Positions 45,245 through 54,864 of a stretch of DNA of 64,000 nucleotides are shown piece by piece. Source of the stretch: a bacterium (GTDB lineage: Bacteria > Joyebacterota > Joyebacteria > Joyebacterales > Joyebacteraceae); the NCBI GenBank assembly GCA_025774935.1, contig JALGZK010000013.1, positions 26,391-90,390 on the forward strand, given 5' to 3'. The notes under the pieces are model-generated. The model was given only the letters and a program-made list of their open reading frames with translations. It made no database searches and had not been told where the DNA came from. The position numbers were made by a program, and so were the translations under genes. Positions within the stretch are counted from its first letter, which is position 1. The number at the start of each line of letters is the position of its first letter.

Positions 45245-45390
45245 ACAAGTTGCGTGAGGACACCCGGGGACGTCCGGCCACCGGGACGCGCGACGTGCAT
45301 CTTAGCCACCGCCAGGCGCGGCGGCAAGCGCCCCCGGCGGTGCCGACAACGTCCCGGGCCGGACGCCCGGACAGACGAAGGAGCGGGAAG

Positions 45391-45753
45391 ATGCTGAGAC
45401 CGGTGCACTTCGAGATCGCGGCCGACGAGCCGGAGCGGGCGGTCAAGTTCTACGACGACGTGTTCGGCTGGAAGACGAGCAAGTGGGACGGACCGGTCGA
45501 CTACTGGCTGGTCAAGACGGGCGAGGACGCCGAGGGCATCGACGGCGGCATCGCACGGCGCCGGCCCGGTTCGGTGACCATGTTCTCGATGGAGGTCCCC
45601 TCTGCCGACGAGTTCGCGGCCAAGGTCGTGGAGGCCGGCGGGAAGATCGTCCGCCCGAAGTCGGCCATCCCCGGCATCGGCTGGATCGTCTACTGCGAGG
45701 ACACCGAGGGCAACGCCTTCAGCATCATGCAGGACGACCCCGAAGCGAAGTAG
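45391..45753 (+). CDS. VOC-family (glyoxalase/dioxygenase-fold) protein
   Basis: A 120-residue single-domain protein of the vicinal-oxygen-chelate fold with the usual start PVHFEIAADEPERAVKFYDDVFGW and the end DTEGNAFSIMQDD. It most resembles small VOC proteins of unknown substrate rather than true glyoxalase I; possible metal ligands are His6 and a late Glu. ATG 45391 has AAGGAG upstream. It is divergent from the peptidase gene and has its own terminator. Confidence 0.88.
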   Translation: MLRPVHFEIAADEPERAVKFYDDVFGWKTSKWDGPVDYWLVKTGEDAEGIDGGIARRRPGSVTMFSMEVPSADEFAAKVVEAGGKIVRPKSAIPGIGWIVYCEDTEGNAFSIMQDDPEAK

Positions 45754-45778
45754 CCCAGGTTCGAAGCGCGAACGAGGA

Positions 45779-45811
45779 GCGCCCCGTCCCGCGAGTCGCG
45801 AGGCGGGGCGC
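45779..45811. terminator. Terminator between the VOC and beta-helix genes
   Basis: GCGCCCCG paired with CGGGGCGC (45779-45786 and 45804-45811), with a further inner stem CGCGA-GTCGCG in the loop, followed by GTCGGTTTGG. It lies between convergent genes. Confidence 0.65.
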
Positions 45812-45846
45812 GTCGGTTTGGAGTTCGAGCCGCTCGAGCGTGGAGC

Positions 45847-47136
45847 CTACCGGAAGCGCGCCTTGATTACCCCCCAGCTGATGAACTGCACGGGCGCCGC
45901 GTCGCATCCCACGTCCAGTGCGCCGATGAGCCCGCATGCACCGCTCTGCGCCGGCGCGCACGGGGAATCCCCGCGCAGCGCGAGGTCCCTCCCGGGCAGA
46001 TCGCAGAAGAGCGGGTCCTCCGAGAGGTTCCCGCTGCCGCCCGATTGGTCGGCGATGCAGCCGATCCAGTCCCCGCCCTCGTTGCCGTAGACGTCGCAGC
46101 ACGTGAGCGTGATCGAGCACCCGGCATCGGGGAAGCAGTGGGCCGCGTCCCCCGTTTCGCCGAAGGCGACGATGCAGTTCGAGAGCTGCGGGTGGGAGTC
46201 GGTCTGGCAGAAGATGCCGCTTCCGTGATTCGCCTTGTTTCCGACGATCGTCGTCCCCATGAGGAGCGGAGACGACCCGCCGTCCAACCTGATGGCTCCC
46301 CCGCGGGAGTCCGCGGTGTTGTTAAAGAACGTGCATCCGCTGATCTCGAAGAAGGGGCACCCTGCCGCGTACAGACCTCCCCCGTCGAAGCCGCGGTTCC
46401 CCGTGAACTCCACGTCGATGAGCGTGGGAGTTGCGTACTCCCCGCAGTACATGCCTCCACCGTCCTCCTGGTACGCCCAGTTGTCCACGAACCTGACCCG
46501 GATGAGCAAGGGGGATGAGGTCTCGCACCACATGCCCCCGCCGCTGTCCTGAACGAAGTTCCCTACGAAGTCCACGTCGGTCAACGTGGGCGACGAACCG
46601 GGAGAGCACTCCATCCCTCCTCCATAGCCCGCTCCAGGCGGTTCGTTGTTCTCCAGGAAGACACACCCGGCGATCTTGGGGCTCGAGCCCGAGTCGCACC
46701 GCATCCCGGCGCCTCTGCTCGCCTTGTTCCAGGCGAACACGCAGTTCTCGATCGAGAGATCGGAGTCGACGCAGTACATGCCGCCGCCGCCTAGGTTGTC
46801 GGCCTGAGGATCACCGTGGATCGCCGTGAACCCCGAGAGGCTGGTGGAGTCGTCGGCGCCTTCGCATCTGAAGACACGGTCGGCGTACTCGGCGTCGACC
46901 GTGACGCAGTCGGCTTCGCCCGTCTCGCTCATGAGGGCGACGCCCGACTTCAGGTTGATGGCGTGTTCGTAGTAGGTGCCGCAGGCAACGAGCACGGTGT
47001 CGCCGGCGGACGCCGCCTCGAGGCCGGACTCGATGGTGGGCTGATCGTCAGGAACGTGAATCGTGACCGCCTGAGCGGCAGGGACGAGCACGGCCAGAAC
47101 CACAGCCAGTGCCCCGGCGATCGCACTGACCCTCAT
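45847..47136 (-). CDS. Secreted right-handed beta-helix protein with C-terminal SWGxxKxxFR motif
   Basis: A 429-residue protein with a signal peptide (cut likely after AAQA). It begins VTIHVPDDQPTIESGLEAASAGDTVLV, the usual opening of pectin-lyase-like surface proteins, and then has about ten parallel beta-helix turns with a recurring GGGMxC pattern (GGGMYC, GAGMRC, GGGMEC, GGGMWC). Many Cys are spaced one per turn and may form disulfides or a Cys ladder. It ends AAPVQFISWGVIKARFR, close to the end of the Cys-rich protein at 5155; I infer a sorting tag. Substrates or ligands are unknown. It lies 53 bp downstream of the TPR gene at the end of the division-gene run. Confidence 0.82.
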   Translation of the reverse strand: MRVSAIAGALAVVLAVLVPAAQAVTIHVPDDQPTIESGLEAASAGDTVLVACGTYYEHAINLKSGVALMSETGEADCVTVDAEYADRVFRCEGADDSTSLSGFTAIHGDPQADNLGGGGMYCVDSDLSIENCVFAWNKASRGAGMRCDSGSSPKIAGCVFLENNEPPGAGYGGGMECSPGSSPTLTDVDFVGNFVQDSGGGMWCETSSPLLIRVRFVDNWAYQEDGGGMYCGEYATPTLIDVEFTGNRGFDGGGLYAAGCPFFEISGCTFFNNTADSRGGAIRLDGGSSPLLMGTTIVGNKANHGSGIFCQTDSHPQLSNCIVAFGETGDAAHCFPDAGCSITLTCCDVYGNEGGDWIGCIADQSGGSGNLSEDPLFCDLPGRDLALRGDSPCAPAQSGACGLIGALDVGCDAAPVQFISWGVIKARFR

Positions 47137-47189
47137 CAGAGCACCTCCCTCCCGCGCTCTGGGCTTGCCGTCACCTCCTCATTTCACGA

Positions 47190-48851
47190 CTACATTCGCA
47201 TCTTCCTGAGCTCGCGGTGGCTCGGGGTCCAGTCGCTGAGCTGCGCCCGCGCGATGGGGTTCCTCGGGTCGAGGTCCAGAACGTCGCGGAACTGGCTGTC
47301 GGCCTCCTCGCTCCTGTCGACCCTCCTGTAGGTGAGACCGAGCGTCAGCCTCGCCTCGACATAGTTGGCATTGATCGCGACGGCCTTCTCGAGCTCGGTG
47401 ATCGCCTCGGTGTATCGCTCGCTCGCTATGTAGCGGTCGGCGAGCTCTCGATGAAGGTCGGCGTACCCGGGCTGCAGTGAGCGCGCCCTCTCCAGATGCG
47501 CGATCGCCTCCTCCTCCTTGTCCAGGAGCGCCTTGACGCGACCGAGACACGCGTGCGCCTCGGCGTACCCGTCGTTGATCCGGATCGCCTCCTCGAACGC
47601 CCGCTCCGCGTCCTCGAACTTGGACCGAGCGAGATACGCGACGCCGAGGCCGCAGTGCAGGTCGGCGTAGTCCGGGTTCATCGTGATCGCCGCCGAGTAC
47701 CGCTCGATCGCCGCGTCGTAGTCGCCGCTCTCGAGCAGGATGTCGGCCGACTCGCCCGGCATCTCCTTCCTGAACCTCGGGTCGTCGAACGCGACCTTGA
47801 ACGCCTGGATCGCCTCGTCCGTCTGCCCGGACGAGAGGCTCGTCATCCCGAGGTAGTAGTGCGCGAGCGAGTACCTGGGGCTCTCCTTCGTCACGCGGAG
47901 GAGCTCCTCGCGCGACTCGTCGAACATCCCCCGCTTGAAGTACCCGATCCCTAGATAGCACCTGAGGTCCCAGTAGTCGGGCCTGAGCTCGACCGCCCGC
48001 TTCAGGCCCTCGCAGGCCTCGCGGAACTTGGAGAGCTTCAGGCTGTAGACGCCCTTGAAGAAGAGCGCGTCGACGTAGCTCGGGTTCGTCTCGAGCGCCT
48101 CGTCGAGCTGGGCGATCGCCTCGTCGTACCTCCCGAGCTCGCCGAACGTGATCGCGAGGCGGCACCGGATGTCAGGATACTGGGGCCTGAGCTCGACCGC
48201 CTCCTCGAGCTTCGCGACCGCGTCCGTGCAGTTCCCGTCGTTGTAGGCCGTCACCGCCTCGTTGACGAGGGTCCGGAAGTCCTCCTTCGCGCTCATCGCC
48301 TCCCGGAGCTCCTCGTACGGCGGCTTCAGGAACTGCGCCGTGATGTCCCTGAGCGCCAGCTTCTCGGGCAGGGGTACGGCCAGCCCGTACTTCGTCGCCT
48401 TCTCGAACGCCAGGGCCGCCTGGTCCTGCTCGCCGGACTCCGCCAGTGCGATGGCCAGATAGCAGTAGGCCTCCATGTACTCGGGGTTGATCTCGATGGC
48501 CTTCCGGAACGACGCTACGGCGTTCGCGTGCTCGCCGCGTTTCTCGTAGATCACCCCGAGGTGGTAGTGGAGGTCGGGGTAACGCACGTTCTCCTCGACG
48601 GCCTTCTTGAACTGCTCCTCCGCCCGTTCCAGATCCCCCTGCTGGTAGAAGGCGAACCCGAGATGCGCGTGCGTCTCCGCGGCATAGAACATGCCCAGCT
48701 GGTAGTACGGGTCCGACTTGTTCGTGTTCGAGGAGATGGCCTCCTCGAACTCGACGACGGCCTTGTCGTACTCGCCGCGGTTGTAGTACTCGATCCCCCT
48801 GTTGTAGTGGTCGCTGTCTCCCAGACCGAACAGCTTCGTGAAAAGGGACAC
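47190..48851 (-). CDS. Tetratricopeptide repeat protein (about 14 repeats)
   Basis: A 553-residue protein consisting of TPR units from about residue 18 to near the end (for example PDLHYHLGVIYEKRGEHANA and ADLHCGLGVAYLARSKFEDA). There is no signal peptide, so it is probably cytoplasmic or peripherally bound. GTG 48851 is chosen because AAGGAGG lies 5-6 bases upstream; a GTG two codons earlier would overlap that ribosome site. It follows ftsZ by 60 bp on the same strand and may be co-transcribed with the division cluster. Confidence 0.9.
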   Translation of the reverse strand: MSLFTKLFGLGDSDHYNRGIEYYNRGEYDKAVVEFEEAISSNTNKSDPYYQLGMFYAAETHAHLGFAFYQQGDLERAEEQFKKAVEENVRYPDLHYHLGVIYEKRGEHANAVASFRKAIEINPEYMEAYCYLAIALAESGEQDQAALAFEKATKYGLAVPLPEKLALRDITAQFLKPPYEELREAMSAKEDFRTLVNEAVTAYNDGNCTDAVAKLEEAVELRPQYPDIRCRLAITFGELGRYDEAIAQLDEALETNPSYVDALFFKGVYSLKLSKFREACEGLKRAVELRPDYWDLRCYLGIGYFKRGMFDESREELLRVTKESPRYSLAHYYLGMTSLSSGQTDEAIQAFKVAFDDPRFRKEMPGESADILLESGDYDAAIERYSAAITMNPDYADLHCGLGVAYLARSKFEDAERAFEEAIRINDGYAEAHACLGRVKALLDKEEEAIAHLERARSLQPGYADLHRELADRYIASERYTEAITELEKAVAINANYVEARLTLGLTYRRVDRSEEADSQFRDVLDLDPRNPIARAQLSDWTPSHRELRKMRM

Positions 48852-48911
48852 TGGCACCTCCTTCCGGACGGCGGATCATCTCCCGCGGGTCCTGCCGCGG
48901 ATCCGCGTCCG

Positions 48912-50261
48912 CTAGTCCATCTGCCTCCTCAGGAACGCGGGGATCTCGAGCTCGCGCCGCGAGTTCTTGCGCGACCCTTTCGATCCCGTGCGCTCGCGGA
49001 GCACGGCGCGCTCCCTGCGGCTCCCGGCGGTCCGGCTCTCCGCCGGCCGGCTCTCGGCCGCGACGAGCGGCTGGGCGGGGACCGCAGGCTCTGAGATCTG
49101 TCCGACGTTCCTCCGCGGCGTGAGCTTCACCGTGTCGGCCTTGCGCTCCGGTCGTGCCTCGGGCTTGGGCCTCTTCTTCTCGCCGTGGATCCCCGTCGCG
49201 ATGACCGTGATCATGATCTTGTCCTTGAGCGCGTCGTCGAGCACCGCGCCGAAGATCATGTTCGTCTCTACGCCGATGGCCTCGTTGATGATCATCGCCG
49301 CCTCGTTGATCTCGTGAAGCGTGAGGTCCGCCCCGCCCGTCACGTTCACGAGCACGCCGTCGGCTCCGGCGATGCTCGTGTCCTCGAGAAGCGGGCTCTG
49401 GATCGCCTGCTGCGCCGCCTCGACCGCCCGGTTCTTCCCCCCGGAGACGCCGGTACCCATGACGGCGTCGCCCATCTCGGTCATGACGGACTTCACGTCC
49501 GCGAAGTCGAGGTTCACGAGGCCGGGCACTGTGATGAGGTCGGACACGCCCCGCGTCGCCCTCAGGAGAACGTCGTCGGCGATGCGGAAGGCCTCTCTGA
49601 TCGGCGTGTTCTTGCTCGCGACCGCGAGGAGCCTCTGGTTCGGGATGACGATGGCGGTGTCGACCTCGTCCTTGAGCAGCTTGAGCCCCTCGACGGCCTG
49701 GCGCATGCGGTACTGCCCCTCGAACAGGAAGGGCTTCGTCACTACCGCAACGACGAGCGCGCCCATCTTCTTCGCGATCTTCGCGATGAGAGGACTCGCG
49801 CCCGTCCCGGTGCCGCCACCCATGCCCGCGGCGACGAAGACCATGTCGGCGCCCTTGAGGACGGCCTCGACCGCGGCGACGTCCTCCTCGGCCGCCTGCC
49901 GGCCGACGTCGGGGTTGCCGCCCGATCCCAGTCCGTGCGTCAGCTGTTTGCCGATCTGCACACGCTTCTGGGCGAGCGAGCAGTCGAGCGACTGCGCGTC
50001 GGTGTTGATCGCGACGAAGTCGACGCCGGTGAAGCCCGACTCGACCATCCTGTTGGCGGCGTTCCCGCCGGCGCCGCCTACCCCCACGACCTTGATCTTC
50101 GCACTCAGCTCCGGCTCGAACTCGAGCTTCAGCGTCATCCTTCTCTCCTCCTCGGTCCCCAGCGCCATCTGCCGGGAACGGGGTGTCCCTGCGTGACTCT
50201 TCTTCTTCTTCGCCTTCGCCTTGACCTTCGTCTTCTTCGCGCTCATGGTCTCCGCCCCCAT
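48912..50261 (-). CDS. ftsZ: Cell division protein FtsZ, with possible Lys-rich N-terminal extension
   Basis: The tubulin-like GTPase that forms the division ring. Conserved: IKVVGVGGAGGNAANRM, the tubulin signature GGGTGTGASP, NLDFADVKSVM, and the C-terminal peptide EIPAFLRRQMD, which binds FtsA. The frame starts at ATG 50261, overlapping the ftsA stop as ATGA, and adds about 41 residues rich in Lys and Arg (KKTKVKAKAKKKK) before the usual MTLKLEFEPE. ATG 50138 (408 residues), preceded by GAGGAGGAG, is a good alternative start. I keep the longer form because of the ATGA overlap and the non-random Lys run. It is the last dcw gene before the TPR gene. Confidence 0.95.
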   Translation of the reverse strand: MGAETMSAKKTKVKAKAKKKKSHAGTPRSRQMALGTEEERRMTLKLEFEPELSAKIKVVGVGGAGGNAANRMVESGFTGVDFVAINTDAQSLDCSLAQKRVQIGKQLTHGLGSGGNPDVGRQAAEEDVAAVEAVLKGADMVFVAAGMGGGTGTGASPLIAKIAKKMGALVVAVVTKPFLFEGQYRMRQAVEGLKLLKDEVDTAIVIPNQRLLAVASKNTPIREAFRIADDVLLRATRGVSDLITVPGLVNLDFADVKSVMTEMGDAVMGTGVSGGKNRAVEAAQQAIQSPLLEDTSIAGADGVLVNVTGGADLTLHEINEAAMIINEAIGVETNMIFGAVLDDALKDKIMITVIATGIHGEKKRPKPEARPERKADTVKLTPRRNVGQISEPAVPAQPLVAAESRPAESRTAGSRRERAVLRERTGSKGSRKNSRRELEIPAFLRRQMD

Positions 50262-51484
50262 CACAGAAGGCTGTCCACCCACTGGCGGACCTTCTGCACC
50301 GTCTCCACGAGGGGCGTCTCGACCCTCGCGCGTCCCCCTGCCGCACTGTCCACCGATGAGAGGATCACGCCGACCGCGGCCGCGTGTCCCGGATCCGCGA
50401 TGGCGTCGAACCTGCCGGACACCCTCCCGGGCAGGCCGATCCTGGTCGGCACTCCGAAGACGTCCTCCGCGACCTCGGAGACCCCCTCGAGCCTCGCCCC
50501 GCCGCCCGTCAGTACGACGCCGGCGGGGATTCTCCCCCAGTAGTCGGTGCTTCTCACCTCGTTCATCACCAGTTCGAATATCTCTCGGATCCTGGGCTCG
50601 ATGATCGCCCCGAGCATGTGGCGCGACGTCTCCCGGGGCGGCCGGCCGCCGACGCTCGGGATCACTACGGGCGTGTCGTCGGTGGCGGCGGCCTTCGCGG
50701 ATCCGCTCTCGAGCTTGAGCTGCTCGGCCTTCGAGAGGGGGACCCTCAGTCCCACAGCGATGTCGCTCGTCACGCTCGCGGCGCCCCAGCCGATCGACCC
50801 GGTGTGCCTCACGGCGCCCGAGTGGTAGAGCGCAAGTCCCGTCGTCCCGCCTCCCACGTTCACGAGGAGCACTCCGAGCTCCCTCTCGTCCTCGGAGAGG
50901 GCCGCCCTCCCGGCGGCGAGCGCCTTGAACGCCACGCCGCTGACTCGGAGCCCGGCGCGCTTCACCGCCCTCTTCACGTTCTCGACTGCCTGCTGGGATG
51001 CCGTCACGATGTGGACGTTCGACCCGAGCCGCACGGCGCACATCCCGACCGGGTCGCGGACGCCGCGCTGGCCGTCGACGAAGAACTCCTGCGGAAAGAC
51101 GTCGATGATCGCCCTCCCGACCGGGAGCGCGAGCGTCTTCGCCGCGTCGAGGACCGTCGCGATCTCCGACCGCGTGATCTCTCCTCCCGAGCGCGAGACC
51201 GCGATCACGCCGCGGCTGTCGATCCCCTTGACGTGCTCGCCATCGAGTGAGACCGAGACACGCCCGATCTCCACGTCGGCGCCTTCCTCGGCGGCGGCGA
51301 CCGCCTCGCGGATCGAGTTCGAGGCCTTCTCCATGTTCACGACGACCCCGGCCTCGATCCCCTCGGAGGCGGACTCGCCGAGACCGAGGATCTCCGGAAG
51401 CTCCGGGTCCCTCACGTCGGCGACGACCGCCTTGATCCTGCTCGACCCGAGATCCAGACCGACCACGATCTCGTTCTTTCTCAC
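50261..51484 (-). CDS. ftsA: Cell division protein FtsA
   Basis: A 407-residue actin-fold protein that links FtsZ filaments to the membrane. Seen: the phosphate-1 motif VGLDLGSSRIKAVVAD, the 1C domain, LLVNVGGGTTGLALYHSG, and LTGGGARLEGV. The C-terminus VRQWVDSLL is a short amphipathic membrane-binding helix, as in other FtsA proteins. The start is GTG 51484 with AGGAGG upstream, overlapping the ftsQ stop (GTGA), and the end overlaps ftsZ (ATGA). Confidence 0.97.
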   Translation of the reverse strand: MRKNEIVVGLDLGSSRIKAVVADVRDPELPEILGLGESASEGIEAGVVVNMEKASNSIREAVAAAEEGADVEIGRVSVSLDGEHVKGIDSRGVIAVSRSGGEITRSEIATVLDAAKTLALPVGRAIIDVFPQEFFVDGQRGVRDPVGMCAVRLGSNVHIVTASQQAVENVKRAVKRAGLRVSGVAFKALAAGRAALSEDERELGVLLVNVGGGTTGLALYHSGAVRHTGSIGWGAASVTSDIAVGLRVPLSKAEQLKLESGSAKAAATDDTPVVIPSVGGRPPRETSRHMLGAIIEPRIREIFELVMNEVRSTDYWGRIPAGVVLTGGGARLEGVSEVAEDVFGVPTRIGLPGRVSGRFDAIADPGHAAAVGVILSSVDSAAGGRARVETPLVETVQKVRQWVDSLL

Positions 51485-52404
51485 GTGGTGCCTCCTGCGA
51501 GGGCCCGACGGCCGCTTCCCGGACGGAGCCGGACGACGGCCTGATCTCTGTACCTGAGATCTATCGACTGGACCGCCTCGCCCCTCTCGCGAACGTCCCG
51601 GAGGACCATCCAGAGGCGATTCAGTCCCTGCGAATTCAGAGCGCCGGAGCCAACCCTGATCTCTGCCCCGTCGGCTACCGTATAGATGACCAGACCCGAC
51701 CCCGGCGCAATCCTGACCTCCGATATCTCCATCCAGAGGAGCGGCGAGATCTCCCTCGCCACCCTCAGGAGTTCGAGCACTTCCAGAACCTCTTCCGTCG
51801 CGCGCATCCCGGGGGCGTCCGTCGCCCCTTCGATCGCCGTCCCGTCCTCCGCGGTTCCCCCGCCAGCGGGCGCCATCTCCCCCACCGCGCCCGTGATGAG
51901 CGGTAGATCGATGAGCGTGCTCCGCTCGGCGGTGGGGAGGACGAGCCCCGCGTCGGTGACCTCGATACACTCCCCCGCCGCCGCGACCACGAACGCCGCG
52001 GGCGGCGTCTCGTCCAGGCGCACGACGATGCGGTCCGGCAGGAGCCGGAGCGCCTGCGCGCGCTCGACGCGCGGAGAGGACGCGACCGACTCCTCGACGT
52101 CGGAGATGCTCACGGAGAGTAGGTTCGAACCGACCTCCAGACCGGAGAGCGCCACGACCTCGCCCTCCGTCAGCACCTCGTTCCCGACGACCTCGACCTC
52201 GGAGAGGACGAACGGTTCCTCGCGGCGCCCCCACATCGAGGCCCTCGAGATCGCGTAGCCCATCCCGGCGACGAGCACGACGGCGGACGCGACGACGGCC
52301 GCGTGCCGCGTCGTCCACGCGCGGCGGCCGACGCGACGGTTCTTCCCCGGCTTCCGCCGGGCCCCGCGCTTCCGTCCCCGTGTCGTTCCGCGCCTCTTCC
52401 TCAC
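51481..52404 (-). CDS. ftsQ: Cell division protein FtsQ/DivIB
   Basis: A 307-residue bitopic membrane protein. A basic cytoplasmic tail (1-35, Arg/Lys-rich), one transmembrane helix (about 38-58, AAVVASAVVLVAGMGYAIS), a POTRA domain (FVLSEVEVVGNEVLTEGEV onward) and an FtsQ beta domain. An Ala/Gly/Glu-rich insertion sits around residues 185-215. It connects early and late divisome proteins in the periplasm. The start, GTG 52404, has GGAGGAGG upstream. Position between murB and ftsA is the standard dcw order. Confidence 0.92.
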   Translation of the reverse strand: MRKRRGTTRGRKRGARRKPGKNRRVGRRAWTTRHAAVVASAVVLVAGMGYAISRASMWGRREEPFVLSEVEVVGNEVLTEGEVVALSGLEVGSNLLSVSISDVEESVASSPRVERAQALRLLPDRIVVRLDETPPAAFVVAAAGECIEVTDAGLVLPTAERSTLIDLPLITGAVGEMAPAGGGTAEDGTAIEGATDAPGMRATEEVLEVLELLRVAREISPLLWMEISEVRIAPGSGLVIYTVADGAEIRVGSGALNSQGLNRLWMVLRDVRERGEAVQSIDLRYRDQAVVRLRPGSGRRALAGGTT

Positions 52405-52439
52405 CGCTCCTCCTCCGGCGTCGTGCGTGTCGCAGCGCG

Positions 52440-53357
52440 TCAGTGCGCGCGTCTTCCCACGACCTCTATCTCGAGAACGAGCTCGATGCCCGTCTCCTCG
52501 AGCACCCGCGAGCGCACGATGGAGATCAGCTCCTCGACCTCGTCGGCGGTGCCCCCTCGGTCGTTCAGGATGAAACCTGCGTGAAGGTCCGAGACCACGG
52601 CCCCTCCGACCCTCGTTCCCTTGAGACCGAGCTCGTCGATCATCCTCCCCGCCGACCCTCCGGGCGGGTTCCTGAAGATGCAGCCGGCGCTCCTCATGCC
52701 GGTCGGCTGAGACCGCCACTTCTTCTCAAGCGTCTCCTGCCTGCGCCTCTCCACGTCCTCCGGCGGCGCCTCGTCGAGCCTGAGCCGCACCAGCGAGACC
52801 ACGGCGCCCTCGGGAAGGATCGTGCGCCGGTACTCGACCGGAATCTCCTCGGCGGGGATCACGACCGAGTTCTTCCCGGGCTGGAAGGTGACGACCTCGG
52901 CCAGCCGGTCGCCGATGGTGTCGCCGAAGCTCCCCGCGTTCGTCTTCACGGCCCCGCCGACGCTCCCGGGAATCCCGGCGAGCCCCTCGAGGCCGGTGAG
53001 ACCTTCCTCCGAGCAGAGCGTGAGGACCTTCGAGAGAGCGACTCCGCTCCCCGCCTCGAGTCCCTCCTCCGTGCGGGCGATCTCGGTGAACGCGTTCGTC
53101 GAGCACAGGACCGCGCCCTCCACTCCGCCGCTCCGGACGAGGACGTTCGTGCCCCTGCCGAGGATCATCGTCGGGACCCCCTCGTCGGCCAGGAACGCCG
53201 CCACGTCCCTGAACGCGCCCGCGTCCGCGGGCTCGACGAAGACGTCGACGGGTCCGCCGAGGCCGAAGGACGTGTGCTTCGCCATCGGCTCGTCTTCGCG
53301 GACCGCCTCGGGCGCCAGGCCCGACAGCTCGTCTATGATCCTCTGGTCGATCTGCAT
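52440..53357 (-). CDS. murB: UDP-N-acetylenolpyruvoylglucosamine reductase
   Basis: A 305-residue FAD enzyme that reduces UDP-GlcNAc-enolpyruvate to UDP-MurNAc. FAD-binding segments TSFGLGGPVDVFVEP and ILGRGTNVLV, the conserved GIPGSVGGAVKTNAG, and the C-terminal catalytic region SAGCIFRNPPG with DLHAGFILN are present; it matches the short type II MurB. It lies between murC and ftsQ; the 109-bp gap to murC is the largest in this part of the cluster. Confidence 0.96.
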   Translation of the reverse strand: MQIDQRIIDELSGLAPEAVREDEPMAKHTSFGLGGPVDVFVEPADAGAFRDVAAFLADEGVPTMILGRGTNVLVRSGGVEGAVLCSTNAFTEIARTEEGLEAGSGVALSKVLTLCSEEGLTGLEGLAGIPGSVGGAVKTNAGSFGDTIGDRLAEVVTFQPGKNSVVIPAEEIPVEYRRTILPEGAVVSLVRLRLDEAPPEDVERRRQETLEKKWRSQPTGMRSAGCIFRNPPGGSAGRMIDELGLKGTRVGGAVVSDLHAGFILNDRGGTADEVEELISIVRSRVLEETGIELVLEIEVVGRRAH

Positions 53358-53466
53358 CGAACTCCCCGTGGTTGACTCCGCCGGCTTCGGTCGCCCCGCC
53401 CGGTCCGTCCGGTCCGTCCTTCCGGAGCGGCCGGCGTCACGGCCCCGCCCGGGACCCCGCGGTCAC

Positions 53467-54864
53467 TCAGTCGCGGGCCGCGTCCTCACGGCGCTGGAGG
53501 CTCGCGAGGATCCTCTCGCCGACCTTGTAGATGTCGCCGGCGCCCAGGGTCAGCACGACGTCTCCGGGCTCGACGATGCCCATGGCTCGCTCGTACAGCG
53601 CGTCCATGTCCTCGACGTACTCGGCGTTCCTGTGTCCGTGCCGCCTCGCGGCTTCAACGATGTTGTCGCCGGTTACCCCTTCGATCGGCTCTTCGCTCGC
53701 CGCGTAGATGCCCGTGACGAGTAGGACGGTAGCGTCATAGAAACTCCGCCCGAACTCCTCGGCGAGCTTCTGAGTGCGCGTGTACCGGTGAGGCTGGAAC
53801 AGGACGACGAGACGCCTGTTCCAGCGCGCCGCCGCCGCGGAGAGCGTCGTTTTGATTTCGGCCGGGTGGTGTCCGTAGTCATCCAGAATAAGCACATCGT
53901 TGACCTCCCCCTTGATCTCGAACCGCCTCGCGATCCCCTCGAACTTCCACAGCGCGCCGGCGATCTCCTTGAAGCTGACGCCCAGCTCGAGGCCGACCGC
54001 GACCGCGGCAAGAGAGTTGTACACGTTGTGCAGGCCCGGCATCTTGATCTCCATGCCGCCGAGCTCGAACCCCGCCGCCTCCACGGTGAAGGCGGTCGTG
54101 TCGCCCCTCGACTCGATCCCGTGAGCCTGGACGTCGGCCTGACTCGCGAGGCCGTAGCTCACGACCCGCCGATCGATGTCGCCGATGATCGACTGGATGT
54201 TCCTCTGATCGAGACAGACGACCGAGCACCCGTAGAACGGGACGCTGTTCGCGAAGTGGACGAACGCACCCTTGATCTCGTCGAGGCCCGACCAGTAATC
54301 GAGGTGTTCCTCGTCCACGGTCGTCACGACCGCGATCGTCGGCGAGAGCTTCAGGAACGAACCGTCGCTCTCGTCCGCCTCGGCGACCATGTACTCGCTC
54401 GCGCCGAGGCGCGCCCCGGTGCCGAACGACTGGATCTTCCCGCCGACGACCACCGTGGGATCCAGCCCGCCCGCGGAGAGCACCGCCGAGATGAGCGACG
54501 TGGTTGTCGTCTTCCCGTGCGTGCCCCCGACCGCGACCGAGTACTTCATGCGCATGAGCTCCGCGAGCATCTCGACCCTCGGGATCACCGGGACCATGCG
54601 CTCCCGGGCCGCGACGACCTCGGGGTTGTCGGCCGAGACGGCCGTCGACACGACGACGACGTCGGCGCCCTCGATGTTCGCGGGATCGTGACCGTGCGCT
54701 ATCCGGCCTCCGAGCTGCTCCAGGCGCTCGGTTGTCTCGGACCGGCGAAGGTCCGAGCCGGAGATCACGAACCCGAGATTGACGAGGACCTCGGCGATCC
54801 CGCTCATGCCGGCGCCGCCGATCCCCACGAGGTGCACGTGCTTGACGCGTCCGAACATCGTCAC
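53467..54864 (-). CDS. murC: UDP-N-acetylmuramate--L-alanine ligase
   Basis: A 465-residue ATP-dependent Mur ligase that adds the first amino acid, L-Ala, to UDP-MurNAc. It begins HVHLVGIGGAGMSGIAEVL (Rossmann domain), has the ATP site VGGTHGKTTTTSLI, the carbamylated-Lys-type region and EADESDGSFLKL, and the C-terminal VLFQPHRYTRT. Normal length. The start is GTG 54864, overlapping the murG stop (GTGA). Confidence 0.97.
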   Translation of the reverse strand: MTMFGRVKHVHLVGIGGAGMSGIAEVLVNLGFVISGSDLRRSETTERLEQLGGRIAHGHDPANIEGADVVVVSTAVSADNPEVVAARERMVPVIPRVEMLAELMRMKYSVAVGGTHGKTTTTSLISAVLSAGGLDPTVVVGGKIQSFGTGARLGASEYMVAEADESDGSFLKLSPTIAVVTTVDEEHLDYWSGLDEIKGAFVHFANSVPFYGCSVVCLDQRNIQSIIGDIDRRVVSYGLASQADVQAHGIESRGDTTAFTVEAAGFELGGMEIKMPGLHNVYNSLAAVAVGLELGVSFKEIAGALWKFEGIARRFEIKGEVNDVLILDDYGHHPAEIKTTLSAAAARWNRRLVVLFQPHRYTRTQKLAEEFGRSFYDATVLLVTGIYAASEEPIEGVTGDNIVEAARRHGHRNAEYVEDMDALYERAMGIVEPGDVVLTLGAGDIYKVGERILASLQRREDAARD

